DNA of 64,000 nt, from NCBI RefSeq assembly GCF_016862215.1, contig NZ_BOMN01000041.1:1-64000 (forward strand), read 5' to 3'. The position numbers and the translations under genes were made by a program. The stretch comes from Winogradskya humida (lineage in GTDB: Bacteria > Actinomycetota > Actinomycetes > Mycobacteriales > Micromonosporaceae). The notes beneath the pieces are model-generated. The model made no database searches. It was not told where the DNA came from and worked only from the letters and a program-made list of their open reading frames with translations. Of the stretch, positions 17,641-24,740 are shown piece by piece; the stretch's first letter is position 1, and every line of letters begins with the position of its first letter.

Positions 17641-18483
17641 CTACGCTGCTGTTTCGGTGCCTCCCGGCACCAGCGTGACCGTGCCGTTCTCGTGGTCGAC
17701 CGTGAAGAGGGTGCCCGGCGGGAAGCTGCCCAGCACCTCGGGCGGCAGCTGCACGGTGCCGTCCCCGGCGACCACGGCGAAGTCCTGACCGTCGCGGCCC
17801 TCGGCGCCGACCCGGCCGTCGCGGATCGTCACCGCGCGGCCCAGCCGGGAACCCACCTCGTTGTCATGGGTGACCACCACGATCGTGGTCTGCCGCTCCT
17901 GGTTCACCGTCTCCAGGGCCTCGAGCACCTCGTCCCGCCCGGCCGTGTCCAACCGGCTCGTCGGCTCGTCGACCAGCAGCAGCCCCGGGCCCGCGGCGAT
18001 ACCCACGGCCAGCGCGGCGCGCTGCCGGCCGCCCGGGGTCAGCTCGGCCAGCCGGGACCGGCCCATGCCGGGCAACCCGACCAGGTCGAGGATGCGGTCC
18101 GGGTCGTCCAGCTTGATGCCCCGGGTGTGTGCGGCGCGGCGCTGCGCGAGCCAGATGTTGCGATGCAGGGATGCGTACGGCAACAGGTTGCGGGCCGCGC
18201 CCTGCAGCACCACGCCGATCTCGGTGCCCCGCAGCCGGGACACCTCGGCGTCGGAGAGCTTGCCCATGTCGTACGTGCCGATGTTGATCCGGCCCGCCGA
18301 GGGGCGCATCATCCCGGCGAGCAGCGAGATCAGCGTCGACTTGCCGGACCCGGACGGCCCGACCAGCGCGAGCGTCTCCCCGGGAGCGATGGAGAGGTCC
18401 ACGCCCGCCAGCGCGACCACGTCACCGGCCTCCGCGCGATAGATGTGCACGACGCGCCGGCAGGCCACCGCAAGACCGTTCAT
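17641..18483 (-). CDS. ABC transporter ATPase with AbrB-like C-terminal tail
   Basis: This 280-residue LolD/MacB-like ATPase has Walker A GPSGSGKS (42-49), a modified signature LTPGGRQRA (149-157), Walker B LLLVDE (168-173) and the H-loop VVVTHD. The start at 18483 is where family similarity begins; an upstream TTG at 18525 is possible. Residues 236-274 (AVVAGDGTVQLPPEVLGSF ... GTVTLVPGG) look like a SpoVT/AbrB swapped-hairpin domain, unusual on an ABC ATPase. No permease gene is adjacent. The divergent neighbour is a PRPP synthetase paralogue. Confidence 0.82.
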   Translation of the reverse strand: MNGLAVACRRVVHIYRAEAGDVVALAGVDLSIAPGETLALVGPSGSGKSTLISLLAGMMRPSAGRINIGTYDMGKLSDAEVSRLRGTEIGVVLQGAARNLLPYASLHRNIWLAQRRAAHTRGIKLDDPDRILDLVGLPGMGRSRLAELTPGGRQRAALAVGIAAGPGLLLVDEPTSRLDTAGRDEVLEALETVNQERQTTIVVVTHDNEVGSRLGRAVTIRDGRVGAEGRDGQDFAVVAGDGTVQLPPEVLGSFPPGTLFTVDHENGTVTLVPGGTETAA

Positions 18484-18583
18484 GACGCACAACGTAGCCG
18501 CTAGCGTCGACGAACGGGAGCCCAAGGTCGATTAGGACGAGGGCGCCCATAAGTGACGTCCGCTAATTGTCTAGGGTGAGCCC

Positions 18584-19522
18584 GTGCGTGACATCGCAGT
18601 CTTCACCGGCAGTGCCCATCCCGAGCTGGCGGCGGAGATCTGCGAGCACCTCGGCGTGCCGCTGCTGCCGACCAAGACGTCCCGGTTCGCCAACGACTGC
18701 ATAGAGGTCCAGCTCCAGGGCAACTGCCGGGAGCGGGACGTCTTCCTGATCCAGCCCCTGGTGCCCCCGGTCCAGGAGAACCTCGTCGAGCTGCTCTTCA
18801 TGCTCGACGCGGCGCGCGGGGCGTCGGCGGGACGGATCACGGTGGTGCTGCCGCACTATGCCTACGCGCGGAGTGACAAGAAGGATGCCCCGCGGATCTC
18901 CATCGGAGGCCGGTTGGTCGCCGACCTGCTCCAGACCGCCGGCGCGCACCGCATCCTCGCCATGACGCTGCACTCCCCGCAGGTCCACGGCTTCTTCAGC
19001 GTCCCCGTCGACCACCTGCACGCACTGCGGGAGCTCGCGCACCACTTCCGCGGCTACGACCTGAGCAACACCGTCGTGGTCTCCCCGGACCTGGGCAACG
19101 CCAAGGAGGCGGCCGCCTTCGCCCGGATGCTCGACATCGAGGTCGCGGCCGGCGCCAAGCAGCGCTTCGCCGACGACAAGGTCGTGATCAGCTCGGTGAT
19201 CGGCGAGGTGGCCGATCGCGACGTGATCATCCTCGACGACGAGATCGCCAAGGGCAGCACCGTCTTCGAACTGCTCGGCCGGCTGCGGGAGCGCAACGTA
19301 CGCAGCATCCGGGTGGCGTGCACGCACGGGCTGTTCGCCTCGCAGGCCGTGCAGCGGTTGTCGGCGGAGAAGGACGTGGAGGAGATCGTCTGCACGAATA
19401 CCGTGCCGATCCCGCAGTCGACCCGCTCCGACAAGCTGACCGTGATCTCGGTGGCGCCCGCGCTGGCCGAAGCCATGCGGCGTATCCACAACGGCGAGTC
19501 GGTCAGCGCGCTCTTCACCTGA
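18584..19522 (+). CDS. Ribose-phosphate pyrophosphokinase paralogue
   Basis: This 312-residue PRPP synthetase-like protein keeps the N-terminal IAVFTGSAHPELAAEIC, the ATP loop YARSDKKDAPRISIGG and the His/Asp surroundings (HSPQVHGFFSVPVDHL, SPDLGNAKEA). The ribose-phosphate loop reads DDEIAKGST instead of the usual DDMIDTGGT, so it is diverged from housekeeping enzymes. The GTG start at 18584 follows AGGGTGAG. It is probably a second, specialised copy making PRPP from ribose 5-phosphate and ATP; a changed substrate or regulation is possible. Confidence 0.85.
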   Translation: MRDIAVFTGSAHPELAAEICEHLGVPLLPTKTSRFANDCIEVQLQGNCRERDVFLIQPLVPPVQENLVELLFMLDAARGASAGRITVVLPHYAYARSDKKDAPRISIGGRLVADLLQTAGAHRILAMTLHSPQVHGFFSVPVDHLHALRELAHHFRGYDLSNTVVVSPDLGNAKEAAAFARMLDIEVAAGAKQRFADDKVVISSVIGEVADRDVIILDDEIAKGSTVFELLGRLRERNVRSIRVACTHGLFASQAVQRLSAEKDVEEIVCTNTVPIPQSTRSDKLTVISVAPALAEAMRRIHNGESVSALFT

Positions 19523-20082
19523 CGCTAAGTGACAATCCTTCATCTTCTGACTGTCACTCTGGGTTGTTGATACGGCACGATCGCCGTCGGTAACTACCGG
19601 CAGAGTGCCTGTTCAACGGACATTTGACGCCTTTGTTTGTGCGCACGCTGCGTTGACAACCCGGGCTTAATGATGATTACATTCGGTGTACGCCGGGACG
19701 GGTTGTGACCGCCTCGACCGGCGCCCGGGAGATCGTTGAACGGGGGATCGCGCGGGGCGTAGCAGGCCCGCCGAACTTCGATCTGCCGGGGACGGGCGAC
19801 CTTCGCAGGTGTGTATTCGATGGCACACAGTGCTTGTTGTGGCGGCATAAAGGGCCTTCCACCTGCGTCGATTCGATCCCTGGGCATGTGCCGTTTGTCC
19901 ATCCCCCGGTCGGGGGACCGATTAACCTATGTTCAGGTTGATCTCCCGGGGTATGCGGGCAGCGCTGTGCTAATCCGTGCAGACCTGTGCGACGCTGGCC
20001 GTCGCAAGATCCGAAATTGCTTCGTTCCGATCACCGCAGGTCACAGCGCGCGGAGCGAGGCCATGAACACATCGGAGGACAC
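19523..20082 (+). promoter_or_regulatory. Long leader region of the roadblock cluster
   Basis: This 560-base gap has no supported gene. An inverted repeat AGTGACA/TGTCACT (19528-19534 and 19552-19558) follows the PRPP synthetase gene. TTGACA at 19653 with TACATT at 19678 (19-base spacer) looks like a housekeeping promoter and would leave a leader of about 390 bases. Within the leader lie CCCCCGGTCGGGGG (19903-19916) and AACCTATGTTCAGGTT (19924-19939), a hairpin or operator. No known riboswitch was recognised. Confidence 0.45.
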
Positions 20083-20457
20083 GTGGCAAACATCGAGACG
20101 TCCCTCAAGGAAGCGATGGCCATCGATGGCGCCATCGGCGTCGCACTGGTCGACTACACCAGCGGACTCACGCTGGGCGTCCTGGGCGGCGGGGCGACCA
20201 TGGACATGAACGTTGCCGCGGCGGGTAACACCGACGTGGTCCGCGCCAAGGTGCGCACCCTGGAGATGCTCGGCCTGTCCGACTCGATCGAGGACATCCT
20301 CATCACGCTGGACACCCAGTACCACCTGATCCGACTGCTGAAGTCCACCCGCAGCGGCGACGCGTTCTTCCTCTACCTGGCGCTCAACAAGAGCCGCGCC
20401 AACCTTGGGCTGGCCCGGCACCAGCTGCGCAAGATCGAATCAGACCTCGAGGTATGA
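20083..20457 (+). CDS. Roadblock/LC7-like protein 1
   Basis: This 124-residue protein starts at GTG after CGGAGGAC. It shows the roadblock pattern: N-terminal helix, GAIGVALVDYTSGLTLGVLGGG, a long central helix with RAKVRTLEML, then ITLDTQYHLIRLL and a C-terminal helix. Roadblock/LC7 proteins dimerise and, in MglB or the actinobacterial conservons, act on small Ras-like GTPases. No GTPase or kinase is nearby. Its stop overlaps the next ATG (ATGA, 20454). Confidence 0.8.
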   Translation: MANIETSLKEAMAIDGAIGVALVDYTSGLTLGVLGGGATMDMNVAAAGNTDVVRAKVRTLEMLGLSDSIEDILITLDTQYHLIRLLKSTRSGDAFFLYLALNKSRANLGLARHQLRKIESDLEV

Positions 20458-20888
20458 CGGCCGCCACCCGGAGCATGTCGGAAACCGTCACCAACGCGGT
20501 GGCGGATTTCCGGGCGCTCGTACCAGACTGCGTAGCCGCGGGCCTCGTCGACATGTCGACCGGCATGATGCTCGCCGTCGACACCCTCGACAACTACCCG
20601 AGCGAGCTGCTCGACCTGCTCGCCGCGGCCACGTTCGACCTCTTCCAGGGCCGCAACGTGACCATGATCGAGGAGATCTTCAAGGCCCGGCGCGGTGTCG
20701 AAACCGTCCGGCACTACTTCCAGGAGATCGTGGTCAACAGCGACAACCTCGTCCACCTCTTCCTGCGCAGCCAGGCCAACCAGGACTTCGTCGCCGTGAT
20801 CGTGTGCCGTCGCGACACCAAGGTGGGCATGGTCTTCGCCCAGGCCAGAATCGTGATGAAGCAGCTGGAAGCCGGCTTCGCCAGCTGA
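20454..20888 (+). CDS. Roadblock/LC7-like protein 2
   Basis: This 144-residue protein has the same fold pattern: PDCVAAGLVDMSTGMMLAVDTL, a central helix, and HYFQEIVVNSDNLVHLFLRS with a terminal ARIVMKQLEAGF helix. It is translationally coupled to the previous gene. It is distinct in sequence from its neighbours, which suggests a heteromeric assembly rather than a recent duplication. Confidence 0.8.
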   Translation: MTAATRSMSETVTNAVADFRALVPDCVAAGLVDMSTGMMLAVDTLDNYPSELLDLLAAATFDLFQGRNVTMIEEIFKARRGVETVRHYFQEIVVNSDNLVHLFLRSQANQDFVAVIVCRRDTKVGMVFAQARIVMKQLEAGFAS

Positions 20889-20905
20889 CCCGCAGGAGGC
20901 TTCAC

Positions 20906-22519
20906 ATGAGCTTGGACGAAGCACTGCGAATACCCGGCGCGTACGCGGTAGCCCTCATCACCGCAGACGAGCCGGCCCTGACCTGGTGGGGCCGATCCCC
21001 CACCGACCGGGAAGCCCAGGCCGCCTCCCAGGTCGGCCGAGCCGCGGCCGACCTGGTCCGCCTCAGCACCGTCAACATCCTCACCGACACCCTCGACGAC
21101 GTCCTGGTCACCAGCGCCCAGGCCTTCCACGTCCTCCGCCTCATCCCCACCCCCCACGGCCAGGACCGCGTCGCCCACCTGATGCTGCGCCGAGCGGGCG
21201 CCAACCTGGCCATGGCCCGCCACGACTTCCGCCGCCTCACCGCGGCCTACGCAACCGAGGCAACCCCGGCACCTGCCGTGGGGGAGCCGCCGGCGGTGGG
21301 TGACGCGCTTACGGTGGTCGGTGGACCGGCGGTGGGGGAGACCTCTGCGGTGGGCTCCGCGCCTGCGGTGGAAGTTGCGCCTGCGGTGGGCTCTGCGTTT
21401 GCGGCGCAAGTTGCGCCTGCGGCGGAGGAGACGTCTGCGGTGGACGGCGCGACTTCGGTGGAGGAGACGCCTGCGTCGGATGTCTCGTACACGGAGACAG
21501 GGGCGGACGCCGCGTCGGAAACGCCTGCGGTGGAAACGCCCACGGTGGATGACGGGCCTCCGGGAGGTGGCGCCGACGAAACGGCAGCTGTTCCGGAAGT
21601 GCAGATGATGCAGGATGCATCACCGGACGTGGACGCGGACAACGCGGTCGTCACCGGGCGCGAGGCTGCGCCCGAGCCGGTTTTGCCGGTCCAGCCGGAA
21701 CGTTCCGCGGAAGCTGAAGTGCCGGCCGAGCCTGAGTTGTTCGCGGGGCTCGAGGCTCTGGTCGCGCAGGGGTCGTCGGCCGGGTCTGAGGCTGACCACG
21801 GGATGCCGGTAGCGGACGTGGAGGCGTTGCCGGTCTTCTCAGCGGCTCTGGAAGGCGAACCGGAGATCTTCCGGGACGCGGTCGCCGAGTTCGCGGCGGC
21901 ATCCGAGCCGGACCTAGCATCCGAGGCTGGGCCGGACCTCGCACCCAAGGTCGGCCCGGACCTAGCATCCGAGGCTGGGCCGGACCTCGCGCCCGAGGCT
22001 GAGTCGGACGTAGAACCCGAGGCCGGGGCGGATGTGGCAGCCGCGGTCGGGTCTGAGGTCGTGCCGCAGGGCGGATCTGCGGACGGGCTTGAGGGCTGGC
22101 GTGAGGTTGAGTCGGAAGGCGGGTCTGAGGGCGCGGGTGACGAGTGGCCGGAGCTTGAGGCGGAGCTCAGTGACTTTGACGAGGAGCCGGGGGCTGTCGC
22201 GGAGCTTGAGGCGCTGGACGTACCGGATTTCGGTGATGAAACGCACGGTTCGGCAGGTCACGAACCGGGGGCCGATGCGGGCGGGTATGAAGATGACCTT
22301 GGTTCAGGGCTCGACGAGGCGTCCGATCCGGAGCAGGATTCGCTGGTGGAGACGGAGAAGCCGGTTCTTCCTCGCAGGTCGCCCGGGACGGAGAATTTGC
22401 CGGCGGCTGCGGTGACGGCTAAGGCTTCGCCGGCTGCTTGGCTGGATCTGCTCGGCCAGCCGTATTTTAACGATGAGACGGTGTTGGAGCGCGTTCTCGG
22501 CTCGCTCAAGCGCCTGTAA
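20906..22519 (+). CDS. Roadblock-like domain fused to a long acidic low-complexity region
   Basis: This 537-residue protein has an N-terminal roadblock-like domain (about 1-118; LRIPGAYAVALITADEPALTWWG, DDVLVTSAQAFHVLRLI). It is followed by some 350 residues rich in Ala, Glu, Pro and Val and probably disordered, including near-perfect 16-residue repeats around GPDLASEAGPDLAP (DNA period 48 bases). A short ordered C-terminus PAAWLDLLGQPYFND...VLGSLKRL looks like a docking peptide. A strong GCAGGAGG site precedes the ATG. No signal peptide or membrane segment is present. Role unknown; scaffold-like. Confidence 0.8.
   Translation: MSLDEALRIPGAYAVALITADEPALTWWGRSPTDREAQAASQVGRAAADLVRLSTVNILTDTLDDVLVTSAQAFHVLRLIPTPHGQDRVAHLMLRRAGANLAMARHDFRRLTAAYATEATPAPAVGEPPAVGDALTVVGGPAVGETSAVGSAPAVEVAPAVGSAFAAQVAPAAEETSAVDGATSVEETPASDVSYTETGADAASETPAVETPTVDDGPPGGGADETAAVPEVQMMQDASPDVDADNAVVTGREAAPEPVLPVQPERSAEAEVPAEPELFAGLEALVAQGSSAGSEADHGMPVADVEALPVFSAALEGEPEIFRDAVAEFAAASEPDLASEAGPDLAPKVGPDLASEAGPDLAPEAESDVEPEAGADVAAAVGSEVVPQGGSADGLEGWREVESEGGSEGAGDEWPELEAELSDFDEEPGAVAELEALDVPDFGDETHGSAGHEPGADAGGYEDDLGSGLDEASDPEQDSLVETEKPVLPRRSPGTENLPAAAVTAKASPAAWLDLLGQPYFNDETVLERVLGSLKRL
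21908..22003 (+). repeat. 48-bp tandem repeat inside the roadblock fusion gene
   Basis: The block starting CCGGACCTAGCATCCGAGG at 21908 recurs at 21956, giving two near-identical 48-base units that encode 16-residue acidic repeats. Diverged copies continue on both sides. Confidence 0.8.
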
Positions 22520-22558
22520 GACCCCCCGATTGTCAGACGCGCGAGAAGAGACCCACCG

Positions 22559-22984
22559 GTGCAGAGCACGACCAGCGATCAGCAGTACAACGCCGTCCGC
22601 GCGGAGCTTGCCGCGCTTCGGCATCAGGTGACCGGCGTGCAGGGGTGTGTCATCGCCGGCGTTGATGGGCTGCTGATTCTTCATGACACGATGTCCAACA
22701 CCGAGCCGCACGACCTGGCCGCGCTGGCGGCGGGGGCGCACGGCATCAGCCGTACCTGTGGGAGTGCCCTGAACCAGGGTGGTTTCCATGAGTGCACCAT
22801 CCATAACCACCAGGGTTATCTGGTGGTCTACGCGGTGGGTGAGCTTGCCCTGCTCGCGGTGCTCGGCGACGAGAAGATGAACGTCGCGCGGCTGCACCTC
22901 GAGGCCCGCTCGGTGACCGCCCGCCTGGCCGCCCTGCTGGAGATCAAGACGGTCCAGCAGGCCCACCCGTTCGACCAGCGCTGA
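22559..22984 (+). CDS. Roadblock/LC7-like protein 4
   Basis: This 141-residue protein is the clearest roadblock member of the cluster: VRAELAALRHQVTGVQGCVIAGVDG, then CTIHNHQGYLVVYAVGELALLAVLG, close to the MglB/CvnB-type consensus. The GTG start at 22559 follows GAGAAGAG. It lies 39 bases after the repeat-rich gene and ends just before the convergent SDR gene. Confidence 0.88.
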   Translation: MQSTTSDQQYNAVRAELAALRHQVTGVQGCVIAGVDGLLILHDTMSNTEPHDLAALAAGAHGISRTCGSALNQGGFHECTIHNHQGYLVVYAVGELALLAVLGDEKMNVARLHLEARSVTARLAALLEIKTVQQAHPFDQR

Positions 22985-22993
22985 CCAGGAAAG

Positions 22994-23830
22994 TCAGCGC
23001 GGACCGGGAAAATCTGTCGACAGGGTCACTTCTTCCCACGAGAGAAGGTCGGCGTCGACGGCCGCGCGGCCCGCTCGGACCAGGCGCAGGGCGTCGGAGC
23101 CGAGGACGAGGTGGCGCGGCGGCTCGGGCGCTTCGATGACCTTGAGGACGGCGGCTGCCGCGCGGGCCGGGTCGCCCAGTTGGCGGCCGCTGGCCTGGTG
23201 GCGGGCGTCGCGAATGGGACCGAAGAGGGTGTCGTAGTCGGAGATCGACCTGGGGGCCCGGGTCATGGAGCGGCCGGCCCAGTCGGTGCGGAACGAGCCG
23301 GGTTCCACCGCGGTGACGTGGATGCCGAAGGGCGCGACCTCCTTGCCGACGGCTTCCAGGATGCCCTCGAGGGCGTACTTGCTGCCGCAGTAGGCCGAGA
23401 CTCCCGCGAAGCTGGCCAGGCCACCCATCGAGGTGACGGCGAGGATGTGGCCGCGGCGGCGTTCGCGCATGAAGGGCAGCACGGCCTGGACCGTTGCCGC
23501 CGCGCCGAAGACGTTCACGTCGAACTGGGCGCGCAGGGCGGCCAGCGGCGTCTCCTCGAAGGTGCCCTCCAGGCCGTAGCCGGCGTTGGCGATCAGTACG
23601 TCAACCGCGCCGACGGTCCGCTCGACCTCGGCGACCACGGCGAAGACCGCGCGCTCGTCGGTGACGTCGAGGACCCGGGCGTGGGCGCGGTGCGGGTCGA
23701 GGGCAGTGAAGGCCGTGGCGTCGGCGTCCTTGCGTACGGTGCCGATGACGGTGTGGCCGGCCTCCAGGGCGGCGACGGCGAATGCGCGGCCAAGGCCGGT
23801 GCTGACACCGGTGATCAGGAAAGACTTCAT
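22994..23830 (-). CDS. Short-chain dehydrogenase/reductase
   Basis: This 278-residue SDR starts MKSFLITGVSTGLGRAFA (TGxxxGxG cofactor motif) and has NAGYG, a catalytic Ser in VTSMGG and YCGSKYALEG (YxxxK). It is a classical NAD(P)-dependent oxidoreductase of the cytoplasm; the substrate is unknown. It is divergent from the HTH regulator starting at 23916, its probable controller. Confidence 0.92.
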   Translation of the reverse strand: MKSFLITGVSTGLGRAFAVAALEAGHTVIGTVRKDADATAFTALDPHRAHARVLDVTDERAVFAVVAEVERTVGAVDVLIANAGYGLEGTFEETPLAALRAQFDVNVFGAAATVQAVLPFMRERRRGHILAVTSMGGLASFAGVSAYCGSKYALEGILEAVGKEVAPFGIHVTAVEPGSFRTDWAGRSMTRAPRSISDYDTLFGPIRDARHQASGRQLGDPARAAAAVLKVIEAPEPPRHLVLGSDALRLVRAGRAAVDADLLSWEEVTLSTDFPGPR

Positions 23831-23915
23831 GCGGCAAGCTTGTGCGCGGGCGGCGACGGCAACCAGGACACGTCGTACCCAGGCTCCGCGCGGCAAAGAG
23901 CCTTAGCCTCGGGTG

Positions 23916-24740
23916 ATGACCGGCAACAACCTCGGCGAGTTCCTGCGCGCGCACCGTGGCAGGCTGCGGCCCGATGACGTGGGCCTGCCGTCGTACGGCA
24001 CGCGCCGGGTGGCAGGTCTGCGCCGTGAGGAGGTCGCCGCGCTCGCGGGCATGAACGGCGACTACTACGCCCGGCTGGAGCAGGGCCGCGAGCACAGTCC
24101 GTCAGCGCAGATCCTCGAGGCGATCAGTGCCGCGCTGCGGCTGGACGGCCCGGCCCGCGAGCACCTGTACCGGCTGGCGGGGACGGCGCCGGATGGACGG
24201 CGTACGCCGAAGGAGGCGGTGAGCGCGCCGTTGCAGCGGCTGCTGGACGCGTACACCACTGTGCCGGCTTTTGTCCTGAACCCCGCGAAAGACTTCGTTG
24301 CGGCAAACGCCCTGGCCGAGGCGTTGTTCTGCCCGTTCGAGACGGTGGACAACCTGGCCCGCATGACGTTTCTCGACCCGGCGGCCAAGCACTTCTTCGT
24401 CCACTGGGAGAAGTTCGCCGAGTCGATCGTGGCCGGTCTGCGGCACGCCACCGGTATCGACCCGGGGTATGCCCGGCTGAGCGAGGTGGTGCGCTCGCTG
24501 AGTGAGCGGAGCGAAGCCTTCGAGACGCTCTGGTCGTCGCACACCGTCTACGGCAAGACCCAGGACGCCACGGAGTTCGATCATCCCGAGGCGGGGCGGC
24601 TCGCCCTGATCTCGCAGTCCTTCGACGTGCGCGCAGCCCCGGGTCAGCTCATGGTCGTCTATCAGCCGGAGCCGGGGGACTGCTCAGGCGCGGGGCGGCT
24701 GCGGGCCGCACAGGGTCCTGATCGCGGCGAGCAGCGTTGA
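23916..24740 (+). CDS. HTH (XRE/MmyB-like) transcriptional regulator
   Basis: This 274-residue protein has an N-terminal helix-turn-helix (LGEFLRAHRGRL, GLRREEVAALAGMNGDYYARLEQGRE) and a C-terminal MmyB-like ligand-binding domain (LDAYTTVPAFVLNPAKDFVAANALAEALF). ATG at 23916 directly follows GTG at 23913, so either could start it. It faces an SDR gene, the usual partner and target of this family. Its 3' end overlaps the convergent histidine kinase gene by 57 bases. Confidence 0.9.
   Translation: MTGNNLGEFLRAHRGRLRPDDVGLPSYGTRRVAGLRREEVAALAGMNGDYYARLEQGREHSPSAQILEAISAALRLDGPAREHLYRLAGTAPDGRRTPKEAVSAPLQRLLDAYTTVPAFVLNPAKDFVAANALAEALFCPFETVDNLARMTFLDPAAKHFFVHWEKFAESIVAGLRHATGIDPGYARLSEVVRSLSERSEAFETLWSSHTVYGKTQDATEFDHPEAGRLALISQSFDVRAAPGQLMVVYQPEPGDCSGAGRLRAAQGPDRGEQR

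Noticed and set aside
19705..19941. 78-codon ORF in the leader of the roadblock cluster
   Set aside because: No ribosome binding site, poor composition and overlap with hairpin-rich leader; I could not support it as a gene.
19684..20082. c-di-AMP or other known riboswitch in the roadblock leader
   Set aside because: I could not find the conserved core sequences of any class; hairpins alone are not enough.
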